Part shown: piece by piece, positions 1 to 7,803 of the stretch
How positions within the stretch are numbered: position 1 is the first letter of the stretch
How the letters are laid out: each line of letters starts with the position of its first letter
Assembly: GCF_947253065.1 (NCBI RefSeq)
Contig: NZ_CAMXWS010000005.1
Location: 1 to 64,000 of the forward strand
DNA from: an uncultured Corynebacterium sp.
GTDB taxonomy: Bacteria; Actinomycetota; Actinomycetes; Mycobacteriales; Mycobacteriaceae
Length of the DNA stretch: 64,000 nucleotides
Reading direction: 5' to 3'
Notes under the pieces: generated by a model
What the model saw: the letters and a program-made list of their open reading frames with translations, nothing else
What the model was told of the DNA's origin: nothing
Databases searched by the model: none
Translations under genes and position numbers: made by a program

Positions 1-182
1 CTTCTGCTGTGTGGAATGTCGGCTTTGATGGTGGTCAAGGTGTCGGTTCGTTCGTCTTCGGCGGCATTATCGCTGGAGTTGGTGCGCCAGGTGCCTTCAC
101 TGCCTCGGCACTGGTTATCGTCGCAGGCATTGTGATGACTACCGCGGACTGGCTCATTGGCAAACGCCGCCTCGGCCGGTAA
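1..182 (+). CDS. C-terminal end of a membrane permease (MFS-like), 5' end outside the window
   Basis: The frame starting at base 3 is open from the window edge to a TAA at 180-182 and encodes about 59 residues. They include two hydrophobic stretches separated by a short Gly/Pro turn, and the protein ends in a basic tail (GKRRLGR), as expected for the last helices of a multi-spanning permease. From memory, an MFS permease lies just upstream of hisH in C. glutamicum, which supports the call. Only the tail is visible, so the substrate cannot be told. The stop is 53 bp before hisH, which has its own promoter. Confidence 0.5.
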   Translation, partial: SAVWNVGFDGGQGVGSFVFGGIIAGVGAPGAFTASALVIVAGIVMTTADWLIGKRRLGR

Positions 183-221
183 TGGCAACGGTGCTGACGT
201 AACTGGGTGAGACGGGAGCGC

Positions 222-235
222 TACACTTTCCACTC
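222..235 (+). promoter_or_regulatory. Leaderless promoter of hisH (-10 TACACT)
   Basis: TACACT at 222-227 is followed by 8 nt and then the hisH ATG. No Shine-Dalgarno sequence fits in between, so the transcript probably starts at or next to the A of the start codon. Confidence 0.55.
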
Positions 236-874
236 ATGAGCAACGTGGTGGCACTCCTTGATTACGGCGCAGGAAATCTTCGATCAGCACAGCGTGCGCT
301 GGAGCACGTTGGCGCAGACGTTGTAGTCACGCGAGATCCGCTGATCGCGGTGGAAGCTGACGGACTAGTAGTGCCAGGGGTCGGTGCATTCGACGCGTGC
401 ATGCGTGGGCTGAAGGACGTCGCTGGACCACGGTTGATCGGGCAGCGCTTGGCGGGGGACCGACCGGTATTGGGCATCTGTGTTGGCCTGCAGGTGATGT
501 TTGAAAAGGGCGTTGAGCACGGCATTGAGGCGGAAGGCTGTGGGGAGTGGCCGGGGGTCGTCGAAAAGCTTGATGCACCGGTGCTTCCGCACATGGGCTG
601 GAACACCGTCGATGTGGCAAGTGGTTCTGAAATGTTCGCCGGACTCGATGAGGATGCACGGTTCTACTTTGTGCATTCCTACGGTGTGCAGAAATGGGAG
701 ATGGCGGAGGATGAGTTCATCGCCGCCCCCAAAGTCTCCTGGTCGGAGCACGGCAATTCGCGCTTCGTCGCAGCCGTGGAAAACGGTCCGTTGTGGGCGA
801 CACAGTTCCACCCGGAGAAGTCCGGGGATGCCGGGTTGACGTTATTACAGAATTGGGTCGGTCATCTGAATTAG
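236..874 (+). CDS. hisH: Imidazole glycerol phosphate synthase, glutaminase subunit HisH
   Basis: HisH releases ammonia from glutamine and channels it to HisF for making imidazole glycerol phosphate and AICAR in histidine synthesis. The 212-residue protein has the class I amidotransferase fold. The N-terminus is LLDYGAGNLRS, the nucleophile Cys82 lies in GICVGLQ, and the His/Glu pair is in QFHPEKSG near residue 192. The length is normal for the family. It heads a run hisH-hisA-impA-hisF-hisI, with the HisF partner two genes downstream. The start at 236 is supported by a -10 box placed for a leaderless mRNA. Confidence 0.97.
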   Translation: MSNVVALLDYGAGNLRSAQRALEHVGADVVVTRDPLIAVEADGLVVPGVGAFDACMRGLKDVAGPRLIGQRLAGDRPVLGICVGLQVMFEKGVEHGIEAEGCGEWPGVVEKLDAPVLPHMGWNTVDVASGSEMFAGLDEDARFYFVHSYGVQKWEMAEDEFIAAPKVSWSEHGNSRFVAAVENGPLWATQFHPEKSGDAGLTLLQNWVGHLN

Positions 875-883
875 ACTGCGCAT

Positions 884-1630
884 ATGAGTTTCACTGTTCT
901 GCCCGCAGTAGATGTCGTCGACGGCCAGGCGGTCCGCCTTGACCAGGGGGAAGCTGGTACGGAGAAGAATTACGGAGCGCCGCTGGATGCGGCACTCCAA
1001 TGGCAAGCAGAGGGCGCGGAGTGGCTGCACTTCGTGGACCTGGATGCGGCATTTGGGCGTGGTTCGAACCACGAGCTGATGGCAGAAATCACGCGTGAGC
1101 TGTCCATCAATGTTGAACTGACCGGTGGAATTCGTGATGATGCGACTCTTGAACGTGCGTTGGCTACTGGCGCGAAGCGTGTGAATATCGGCACCGCTGC
1201 GCTGGAGAACCCTGAGTGGGCGGCAGCGGCGATCAAGAAGCACGGTGATGCGATCGCTGTGGATATTGCTGTGCGCGAAGAAGCAGGGCAGTGGCGCACC
1301 AAGGGGCGTGGTTGGACCTCTGATGGCGGTGACCTGTGGGAGGTTCTCGAATATTTTGACGCGGCTGGCTGCACGCGTTTCGTGGTCACCGATGTGAGCA
1401 AAGACGGCACCTTGGCGGGGCCGAATGTTGAATTACTCCGCGATGTCTCCGCAGCCACCGATGCTGCAGTGACCGCCTCCGGTGGTGTGTCTTCGGTTGC
1501 CGATATTGCAGAGATCGCTCGCTACGCTGACGAGGGCATCGACAGCGTCATCGTGGGAAAGGCGCTGTATGAGAAGCGCTTCACGCTGCGTGAGGCACTG
1601 GAGATCGCAGCGAATGCGGGGGACAAGTAG
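884..1630 (+). CDS. hisA: ProFAR isomerase HisA
   Basis: This 248-residue (beta/alpha)8 barrel isomerises ProFAR to PRFAR in histidine synthesis. It opens with VLPAVDVVDGQAVRL, where the first catalytic Asp sits in the usual place, and carries the phosphate-binding pattern TGGIRD in the first half and TASGGVSS in the second half. The catalytic region VTDVSKDGTL is present. In actinobacteria without a separate TrpF this enzyme can be bifunctional (PriA). I see no phosphoribosylanthranilate isomerase in this window, but trpF could be elsewhere. It lies 9 bp after hisH. A TAGACT 6 nt before the ATG might give an internal leaderless transcript. Confidence 0.95.
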   Translation: MSFTVLPAVDVVDGQAVRLDQGEAGTEKNYGAPLDAALQWQAEGAEWLHFVDLDAAFGRGSNHELMAEITRELSINVELTGGIRDDATLERALATGAKRVNIGTAALENPEWAAAAIKKHGDAIAVDIAVREEAGQWRTKGRGWTSDGGDLWEVLEYFDAAGCTRFVVTDVSKDGTLAGPNVELLRDVSAATDAAVTASGGVSSVADIAEIARYADEGIDSVIVGKALYEKRFTLREALEIAANAGDK

Positions 1631-1636
1631 AGCGCA

Positions 1637-2446
1637 ATGCAGGCAGACGAGTTGAACAGGTTCCTCGGCGTTGCCGAGGAAGCAGCGGATGTCGCCCGCT
1701 GGCAGTTCGTCGAAGGTCTCGGGGCAGCACCTGCGCTGTACAAGAGCACTAATGATTTCGCCACAGAGGTAGACCTGCAGATTGAAACGACGCTGCGCAA
1801 GCACCTCGTTGAATCCACTGGCATTCCGGTGCTGGGTGAAGAAAAAGGCGGCCAGGAACAAAGCCGCATCCTATGGGTGGTTGACCCGATCGATGGAACG
1901 GCAAATTTCTCTTCCGGTAATCCGAATTGCGCGGTACTGATTTCGCTCGTCGTCGATGAGCAGCCCGTGGTGGCAGTGACGGATTTGCCGTTGCTGAATA
2001 TGCGGCTCACAGCTGTTGAAGGGTCGCGCGTGACATTCAATGGTGCCGTGTTACCGCGTATCGACGAAGTCGCGCCGGTTAGCAATCAAATCGGCGTCGG
2101 CTCTGTCGGAACGGAGGACTCCGACAGGGTTCCGCCCGATAGTCGCTTGAAGCTGCTCAAGGCATTGCAATACGAGAAGATGCGTCCACGCATCAGCGGC
2201 TCAGTGGGGCTGGATCTCGCATTCGTCGCGCAAGGAATTTTCGAGGCAGCGGTGAGTTTCTCGCCGTTCCCCTGGGATAATGCCGCCGGCGTGCTGTTGT
2301 CACGTTGCGCAGGTGCGGTGGTCACCGACATCGACGGGGAGCCGTGGTCTTTGGGGTCACTCGGCGTGATCGCTGGGTCCCCTGACGTGCATGAAACGGT
2401 GCTGCGTACGATGAAGTCCATTCAGCGTGACGCCGGAAGGAAGTGA
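1637..2446 (+). CDS. impA: Inositol monophosphatase family protein ImpA
   Basis: A 269-residue member of the Mg-dependent inositol monophosphatase family. Metal-binding motifs are visible: GEEKGG (Glu pair), WVVDPIDGTANF (motif 1, Asp cluster) and PWDNAAGVLL (motif 2). Family members hydrolyse inositol 1-phosphate, histidinol phosphate or related phosphomonoesters. Its place between hisA and hisF, a conserved corynebacterial arrangement as I recall, makes histidinol-phosphatase activity worth testing. The C. glutamicum orthologue is named impA, so I use that symbol. It starts 6 bp after hisA, and its 3' end runs to just before hisF. Confidence 0.85.
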   Translation: MQADELNRFLGVAEEAADVARWQFVEGLGAAPALYKSTNDFATEVDLQIETTLRKHLVESTGIPVLGEEKGGQEQSRILWVVDPIDGTANFSSGNPNCAVLISLVVDEQPVVAVTDLPLLNMRLTAVEGSRVTFNGAVLPRIDEVAPVSNQIGVGSVGTEDSDRVPPDSRLKLLKALQYEKMRPRISGSVGLDLAFVAQGIFEAAVSFSPFPWDNAAGVLLSRCAGAVVTDIDGEPWSLGSLGVIAGSPDVHETVLRTMKSIQRDAGRK

Positions 2447-2453
2447 TGTGGCG

Positions 2454-3230
2454 ATGGCCGTAGCAACCAGGGTGATTCCATGTCTGGACGTGGATAACGG
2501 CAGGGTGGTCAAAGGTGTCAATTTTGAGAATCTGCGTGATGCCGGCGACCCCGTGGAATTAGCAAAGCTTTATGGCGAGCAAGGCGCAGATGAGCTGACC
2601 TTTTTGGATGTCACCGCTTCGAAGCAAGGGCGTGGCACGATGCTGGACGTCGTGCGTCGTACAGCAGACCAGGTGTTCATTCCGCTCACCGTCGGTGGTG
2701 GCGTGCGCACGGAGGAGGATGTGCGTGAGCTGCTTCGTGCCGGTGCCGACAAGGTCTCGGTGAACACGTCCGCGATCGCGCGGCCGGAGTTGCTCAAAGA
2801 GTTGTCCGAGGTTTTCGGCGCGCAGTGCATTGTTCTTTCTGTCGACGCGCGCCGGGTGCCGGAGGGCGGTACGCCGCAGCCTTCCGGTTTTGAGGTGACC
2901 ACTCACGGTGGCACGAAGTCCGCTGAGCTAGACGCGATCGAATGGGCAGTCACGGGTGAAAAGCTCGGAGTGGGGGAGATCCTGCTCAATTCGATGGACG
3001 GGGATGGCACGAAGGAAGGCTTCGACATCGAGCTGATTAAGCGCGTGCGCGAGGCGGTTTCGATTCCGGTGATCGCATCTGGTGGTGCCGGCAAGGCTGA
3101 ACACTTCCCGCCAGCTGTCCAGGCCGGTGCGGATGCAGTGTTGGCCGCATCCATTTTTCACTTCCGCGAGGTGAGCATTGCGCAGGTCAAGCAAGCGCTT
3201 GCCGACGCTGGGTGTGAGGTGCGCAGGTAA
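2454..3230 (+). CDS. hisF: Imidazole glycerol phosphate synthase, cyclase subunit HisF
   Basis: HisF uses ammonia from HisH to cyclise PRFAR into imidazole glycerol phosphate and AICAR. The 258-residue barrel starts with RVIPCLDVDNGRVVKG, carrying the catalytic Asp near residue 13. The partner catalytic Asp lies in SVDARR and phosphate sites in TVGGGVRTE and IASGGAGK. Start choice: an ATG at 2454 gives the usual N-terminus. A GTG at 2448 is spaced slightly better (6 nt) from the GGAAGGA at 2435-2441, and either would be functional. The TAA overlaps the hisI ATG, showing translational coupling. Confidence 0.95.
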   Translation: MAVATRVIPCLDVDNGRVVKGVNFENLRDAGDPVELAKLYGEQGADELTFLDVTASKQGRGTMLDVVRRTADQVFIPLTVGGGVRTEEDVRELLRAGADKVSVNTSAIARPELLKELSEVFGAQCIVLSVDARRVPEGGTPQPSGFEVTTHGGTKSAELDAIEWAVTGEKLGVGEILLNSMDGDGTKEGFDIELIKRVREAVSIPVIASGGAGKAEHFPPAVQAGADAVLAASIFHFREVSIAQVKQALADAGCEVRR

Positions 3231-3619
3231 TGGCACAGCAACCCGCAGATGAACTCCGCCCCGAAGACGCCGAACTGACTGCTGATCTTCGTTCACGGGT
3301 GCACTTCAACGATGCAGGGCTTGTCCCCGCGATCGTCCAAGCTGCCGGTACCGGTGAAGTTTTGATGATGGCGTGGATGGATGACCACGCATTGGCATAC
3401 ACATTGGCGACTCGGAAGGGCACCTATTTCTCCCGTTCCCGGCAGGAGTACTGGGTCAAAGGATTGACCAGTGGGAATACTCAGCATGTGACAGAAGTTC
3501 GGCTCGACTGCGACGGAGACACAGTGCTGATGAAGGTGGAACAGCGCGGTGGTGCGTGCCATACCGGTGACCGCACGTGTTTTGATGCTGATCTGCTTCT
3601 CGCCCAGGAGGAAGGATAA
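3230..3619 (+). CDS. hisI: Phosphoribosyl-AMP cyclohydrolase HisI
   Basis: HisI opens the adenine ring of PR-AMP, the third step of histidine synthesis. The 129-residue protein shows the core VLMMAWMDDHAL, the strand-turn segment YFSRSRQEYWVKG, and the metal-binding region with RLDCDGD and the zinc Cys pattern GACHTGDRTCF. It is a stand-alone cyclohydrolase without a fused HisE pyrophosphatase. Its ATG overlaps the hisF stop (TAATG), so the two are translationally coupled. Confidence 0.95.
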   Translation: MAQQPADELRPEDAELTADLRSRVHFNDAGLVPAIVQAAGTGEVLMMAWMDDHALAYTLATRKGTYFSRSRQEYWVKGLTSGNTQHVTEVRLDCDGDTVLMKVEQRGGACHTGDRTCFDADLLLAQEEG

Positions 3620-3622
3620 GCA

Positions 3623-4297
3623 GTGAGTGATTCGTCTGCGGAGAAGCGCTTTGCCCGTATCGGTGCATTGCTGATGGGACTCGGAGCTTTGGTGCTCTGG
3701 CTGGCATCGCGAGTGACCTGGATGACGGTGAATTATTCCGATGACCGGACCGGCGATGGATCCGTCGATGTCAATGGTGCGACGTGGTCGACTGAGGTCA
3801 CCGCTGTTGTCTTAGTGCTGCTCGCCGCGTCTGTCGCGGGGTTGGCACTGCGTCGGTTGGGGCGTCGTCTTGTCGGTGCGGTCGGTGCAGTGCTCGCTGC
3901 AGCTGTGGTTGTTCCGCCGTTGGGCGTTCTGTTTGGCTCACCGGATCCGGAGCGTGCCAAGGCACTTCTCACGCTGGGTGGCGAGGAAACCACGATCGGC
4001 AGCACCGTCGGTGAGACTGCGATTCCGGAATGGGCGACCATCTCCAGTATCGATGTGGCAGCGCTCGGCCCAGCCGTTGCTGTGTTGGGTGCGCTGGTGG
4101 CTGTCGCTGGTGGTGTGCTTTTGGCTGTGCGTCCTGGTCAGGATGCTGCGACGGTGAATAAGTACGAGAAGGCTTCGCAGCGCCGCGAGAAGATTGAACA
4201 CGACCTGGAAGCCGAACCTGATTCGGGGCGTGTGCTGTGGGATGCCATTGATGCAGATATGGATCCGACGGATTCTCCGTCGCAGTCGAAAGATTAG
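3623..4297 (+). CDS. Trp-associated membrane protein (TIGR02234-like)
   Basis: A 224-residue integral membrane protein with about four hydrophobic segments: roughly residues 9-30, 55-75, 80-100 and 150-172. The C-terminal tail is charged and probably cytoplasmic. The first helix ends in LASRVTWMTV, typical of the actinobacterial family TIGR02234 that sits beside trpC. No catalytic motif is visible and the biochemical role is unknown. It starts with GTG 3 nt after hisI and 100 bp before trpC, so it is probably co-transcribed with the his genes while trpC has its own promoter. Confidence 0.75.
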   Translation: MSDSSAEKRFARIGALLMGLGALVLWLASRVTWMTVNYSDDRTGDGSVDVNGATWSTEVTAVVLVLLAASVAGLALRRLGRRLVGAVGAVLAAAVVVPPLGVLFGSPDPERAKALLTLGGEETTIGSTVGETAIPEWATISSIDVAALGPAVAVLGALVAVAGGVLLAVRPGQDAATVNKYEKASQRREKIEHDLEAEPDSGRVLWDAIDADMDPTDSPSQSKD

Positions 4298-4384
4298 AGA
4301 CATTGACTAGTCAGGGATGATGCGGTCTTTGGCGATTACATTCTTGTGAAAGTCGCTTGATTTCGTGGACTGAACGAGACCGGA

Positions 4385-4397
4385 TAATCTCATAAGC
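4385..4397 (+). promoter_or_regulatory. Leaderless promoter of trpC (-10 TAATCT)
   Basis: TAATCT at 4385-4390 lies 7 nt before the trpC ATG in a 100-bp intergenic gap. There is no ribosome binding site, so a leaderless mRNA is likely. Confidence 0.55.
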
Positions 4398-5237
4398 ATG
4401 ACCGCGGCGCAGGACAAGGCTCAGCTGGTCACCGACGCGACACTCAATCCAGTTGTCGCGGGTGTGCTGGCTGATGTTGCGGAGCGCGAAGCACAAATTC
4501 CGTTCAAGGAAATCAAGGCTCGTTCGCGCGATATGCCTGAAACCAGAGATGTTCGTGCCGCACTTTTAGGCCCCGGATGCGGGATCATTGTTGAGATCAA
4601 ACGTACGTCGCCAGTCTTCGGGCCCACGGGCGTGATCAATTCCATGGCGGATCTCGGCGCGGAGATTGAGGCTGGGGGAGCCGCACTCATCGCATGCCAG
4701 ACGGAGCGCCTGCGTTTCGATGGCTCGTTGAACGACATGGAGCAGGCCCGCAATGCCACGAGGCTGCCGATGGTGTGCCGCGATGTGATCGTTGACCCGT
4801 ACCAGATCCATGAGGCCCGCTGCTACGGCGCCGATATGGTGCCGCTGCAGGTGGGACTGCTGGAACAAGCTCGTCTAGAAAGCCTTTTGGACCGCGTGGA
4901 ATCCCTTGGCATGGTCGGTATGGCCGAGGTGCGCACGATTGAAGAGGCTGATCGGGCATTGCATGCGGGGGCTTCTGTCATCGGTGTGAATTCGTGGACT
5001 TTTGACACGAATGATTTGAACCGTGAGGCATTTGGTGAAATTGAACCGGGCCTGCCGGAGAGCGTTCTGCGGATCAGTCTTGGCGGTGTGCGCAATGCGC
5101 GGGATGTGATCTCGGCGGCGTCGATAGGCGCGGATGCGGTGCTTGCTGGTGAAGCCGTGATGACAAGCACCAATGTGACCGCTGCAACGCGACGGCTTGT
5201 GGCAGCGGGGCAGCATCCCGCCTGCCCATCGCGTTGA
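4398..5237 (+). CDS. trpC: Indole-3-glycerol phosphate synthase TrpC
   Basis: TrpC converts CdRP to indole-3-glycerol phosphate in tryptophan synthesis. The 279-residue barrel contains the catalytic Lys in VEIKRTSPVFG, further conserved residues in VCRDVIVDPYQI, VGMAEV and GVNSWTFDTNDL, and the phosphate site SLGGVRNARDV. It is a monofunctional enzyme with no fused TrpF domain. The position beside the his cluster rather than in a trp operon matches other corynebacteria. C. glutamicum also has a trpCF fusion in its trp operon, so this copy could be a second IGPS. Some family residues differ (P-V-F-G instead of the usual P-S-x-G). Confidence 0.88.
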   Translation: MTAAQDKAQLVTDATLNPVVAGVLADVAEREAQIPFKEIKARSRDMPETRDVRAALLGPGCGIIVEIKRTSPVFGPTGVINSMADLGAEIEAGGAALIACQTERLRFDGSLNDMEQARNATRLPMVCRDVIVDPYQIHEARCYGADMVPLQVGLLEQARLESLLDRVESLGMVGMAEVRTIEEADRALHAGASVIGVNSWTFDTNDLNREAFGEIEPGLPESVLRISLGGVRNARDVISAASIGADAVLAGEAVMTSTNVTAATRRLVAAGQHPACPSR

Positions 5238-5287
5238 ATGTGCGCGGGCTATCGCCAAGAGCGCGTTAATCAGGCAAACTGTCTTGC

Positions 5288-6265
5288 GTGGTTACACAGA
5301 TCCTGGCTAATTTTCCGTCGCCCCCGCAGGGCGTGTGGCACCTCGGGCCAATCCCGATCCGTGCGTACGCACTGTGCATCATCACCGGCATTATTGTCGC
5401 GCTGGCACTAACCCTGCGGCGCTACAAAACTCGCGGTGGGGATCCTGACATGGTGTGGGATGCAGCGATTGTGGCGATCCCAGCTGGCATTATCGGTGGG
5501 CGTTTGTACCACGTGATTACGGATCACGACAAGTATTTCGGCCCTGGTAAGGACCCGTGGCAGGTATTCAATTTCTCCGCTGGTGGTTTGGGCATCATGG
5601 GCGCGGTCGCGCTGGGCACGCTCGCGGTGTGGGCGCTGTTCAAATTCAAAAAGGTGCCGCTCGCGCCTTTCGCTGATTCTGTGGCACCTGGCATCATCTT
5701 GGCGCAGGCAGTCGGGCGTTTGGGGAACTATTTCAACCAGGAGCTCTACGGTCGCCCAACGGATGTGCCGTGGGCGCTGGATATCTTCTACCGCGTCGAT
5801 GCCAACGGTAATTTCGCTCCGCTGACGGGGCGTTCAACCGGGGAGATCGTCACCAGTGTCCACCCGACATTCCTCTACGAGATGCTGTGGAATCTCGCAG
5901 TGTTTGCGTTCTTGCTGTGGGCGGAGCGTCGTTTCCGTTTGGGGCATGGCCGCGTATTTGTTCTCTATATCGCGATGTACAGCTTGGGGCGTATCTTCAT
6001 GGAAACGATGCGTGATGATGCCGCGAATACGATTTTCGGTCTCCGCGTGAATTTCGTTGTTTCATCTGTGATTTTCATCGCAGCCATTATCGTGTTCTTC
6101 CTTATGCGTCGTGGTCGGGAAACCTCGGAAGAGGTCGATCCGCGCGAGGGGAAAGAGCAAGGATTAGCTGCGTCGGAAGATACGGAGACTGCGTCTGACG
6201 GCACCGCAACGGCGGTTGCTGGGGCGTCTGCGCGCAAACAGGCGCAAAAGCGAAAGCAGAAGTGA
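5288..6265 (+). CDS. lgt: Prolipoprotein diacylglyceryl transferase Lgt
   Basis: Lgt moves diacylglycerol from phosphatidylglycerol to the lipobox cysteine of prolipoproteins at the membrane. The 325-residue protein has about seven membrane spans, the N-terminal pattern GPIPIRAYALCII, and the family signature around GRLGNYFNQELYGRPTD, including the essential Arg and Asn/Glu. The C-terminal ~50 residues are a charged cytoplasmic tail, rich in Glu, Ala and then Lys/Gln, which is common in actinobacterial Lgt. It starts with GTG at 5288. CAAACT 7 nt upstream is a weak candidate -10 for a leaderless mRNA. A substrate in this window is the PBP lipoprotein at 56636. Confidence 0.95.
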   Translation: MVTQILANFPSPPQGVWHLGPIPIRAYALCIITGIIVALALTLRRYKTRGGDPDMVWDAAIVAIPAGIIGGRLYHVITDHDKYFGPGKDPWQVFNFSAGGLGIMGAVALGTLAVWALFKFKKVPLAPFADSVAPGIILAQAVGRLGNYFNQELYGRPTDVPWALDIFYRVDANGNFAPLTGRSTGEIVTSVHPTFLYEMLWNLAVFAFLLWAERRFRLGHGRVFVLYIAMYSLGRIFMETMRDDAANTIFGLRVNFVVSSVIFIAAIIVFFLMRRGRETSEEVDPREGKEQGLAASEDTETASDGTATAVAGASARKQAQKRKQK

Positions 6266-6348
6266 TTCGGTAGCGTGGGGTCCGTATCCAATCCTTAACC
6301 GGCCAGTTGAGAATGTGAGCTGGCCGCACAGATTAGAAGAAGGAAGCT

Positions 6349-7776
6349 GTGGATAGACGCACCAAGATTGTTTGCACTCTCGGACCTGCAGTAGCCAGCA
6401 AGGACGCAATCGTTGGACTCGTGCGTGACGGCATGAATGTCGCCCGCCTGAACTTCTCGCACGGTGATTACCCGGACCACGAGCAAAACTACAAGTGGGT
6501 GCGCGAAGCAACCGATGAGACGGGCCATGCAGTCGGTATTCTTGCCGATCTTCAGGGCCCGAAGATTCGTCTGGGCCGCTTCGAGGGCGACGGTAAGACT
6601 TACTGGGAGACCGGTGAGACCGTCCGCATCACGGTCGATGATGTCGTGGGTACGCATGACCGTGTGTCCACCACGTACAAGAATCTTGCAGAGGACGCGA
6701 AGCCGGGCGACCGCCTGCTCGTTGACGACGGCAAGGTGGCCTTGGTCTGCAAGGAAGTCGACGGCAACGATGTCGTTTGCGAAGTGACTGAGGGCGGCCC
6801 TGTTTCCAATAACAAGGGTGTCTCCCTGCCGGGCATGAACATCTCCGTTCCGGCGCTGAGCGAAAAGGATAAGGCGGACCTGCGCTTTGCTTTGAAGCTC
6901 GGTGTGGATTTCATCGCGCTGTCGTTCGTGCGTTCCCCGTCGGATGTGGATCTCGTTCACGAGATCATGGATGAGGAAGGCCGTCGCGTCCCCGTGATCG
7001 CCAAGCTGGAGAAGCCAGAAGCAGTTGATGCGCTTGAATCGATCATTCTGGCTTTCGACGCTGTCATGGTTGCCCGCGGTGACCTGGGCGTGGAGATCGC
7101 ACTTGAGCAGGTGCCGCTGGTGCAGAAGCGCGTGATCCAGATTGCGCGTGAGAACGCCAAGCCGGTGATTGTGGCTACGCAGATGCTCGATTCGATGATC
7201 GATAATTCGCGTCCGACTCGTGCAGAGGCATCTGACGTTGCAAACGCGGTGCTTGACGGCACGGACGCTGTGATGCTCTCCGGTGAGACGTCGGTCGGTG
7301 TGGACCCGCACAATGTGGTTCGCACCATGGACCGCATCGTTCGTGTGGCCGAGTCGATGGGCTCTGTCCCGCCGCTCAACCATATTCCACGTACCAAGCG
7401 TGGCGTGATCTCTTATTCGGCGCGCGATATTGCAGAGCGCCTGAACTCTCGTGCGCTCGTCGCGTTCACCAGCTCGGGTGAGACCGCACGTCGTCTGGCA
7501 CGTCTGCATTCCCACCTGCCGCTGTTGGTCTTCACTCCGAACCAGGAGGTGCGCTCGCAGCTCGCACTAACGTGGGGTGCGGAGACCTTCCTGTGCCAGA
7601 AGGTGGACAACACGGACGAGATGATGGAAGTCGTCGATGCCTCGCTGCTTTCGATTGAGAAGTACAAGGAAGGCGACACCATGGTCATCGTGGCTGGCAC
7701 CCCGCCGGGAGTCGCTGGCACGACGAACATGATTCACGTGCACCAGCTGGGCGAGGACACGCGCAAGCCGCGCTAA
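6349..7776 (+). CDS. pyk: Pyruvate kinase Pyk
   Basis: The enzyme transfers phosphate from phosphoenolpyruvate to ADP, the last step of glycolysis. The 475-residue protein begins RRTKIVCTLGPA and has GMNVARLNFSHGD and the ADLQGPKIRLG strand. It also has the catalytic IAKLEKPEAV (Lys/Glu), VARGDLGVEI (metal Asp), ATQMLDSMI and the C-terminal allosteric domain. The length matches family members. It starts with GTG at 6349, with AGAAGGAAG just upstream as ribosome binding site. It sits between lgt and a UvrA paralogue on the same strand. Confidence 0.97.
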   Translation: MDRRTKIVCTLGPAVASKDAIVGLVRDGMNVARLNFSHGDYPDHEQNYKWVREATDETGHAVGILADLQGPKIRLGRFEGDGKTYWETGETVRITVDDVVGTHDRVSTTYKNLAEDAKPGDRLLVDDGKVALVCKEVDGNDVVCEVTEGGPVSNNKGVSLPGMNISVPALSEKDKADLRFALKLGVDFIALSFVRSPSDVDLVHEIMDEEGRRVPVIAKLEKPEAVDALESIILAFDAVMVARGDLGVEIALEQVPLVQKRVIQIARENAKPVIVATQMLDSMIDNSRPTRAEASDVANAVLDGTDAVMLSGETSVGVDPHNVVRTMDRIVRVAESMGSVPPLNHIPRTKRGVISYSARDIAERLNSRALVAFTSSGETARRLARLHSHLPLLVFTPNQEVRSQLALTWGAETFLCQKVDNTDEMMEVVDASLLSIEKYKEGDTMVIVAGTPPGVAGTTNMIHVHQLGEDTRKPR

Positions 7777-7790
7777 GGACGAGTCCTCGT

Positions 7791-7803
7791 TACGCTGGAG
7801 GGC
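7791..7803 (+). promoter_or_regulatory. Possible leaderless promoter of the uvrA-like gene (-10 TACGCT)
   Basis: TACGCT at 7791-7796 is 7 nt from the ATG at 7804. The intervening GGAGGGC resembles a Shine-Dalgarno but is too close to the start to work well. Confidence 0.45.

Noticed and set aside
4398..5237. TrpC-TrpF fusion
   Set aside because: The protein ends at 279 residues after a single barrel; there is no second barrel.
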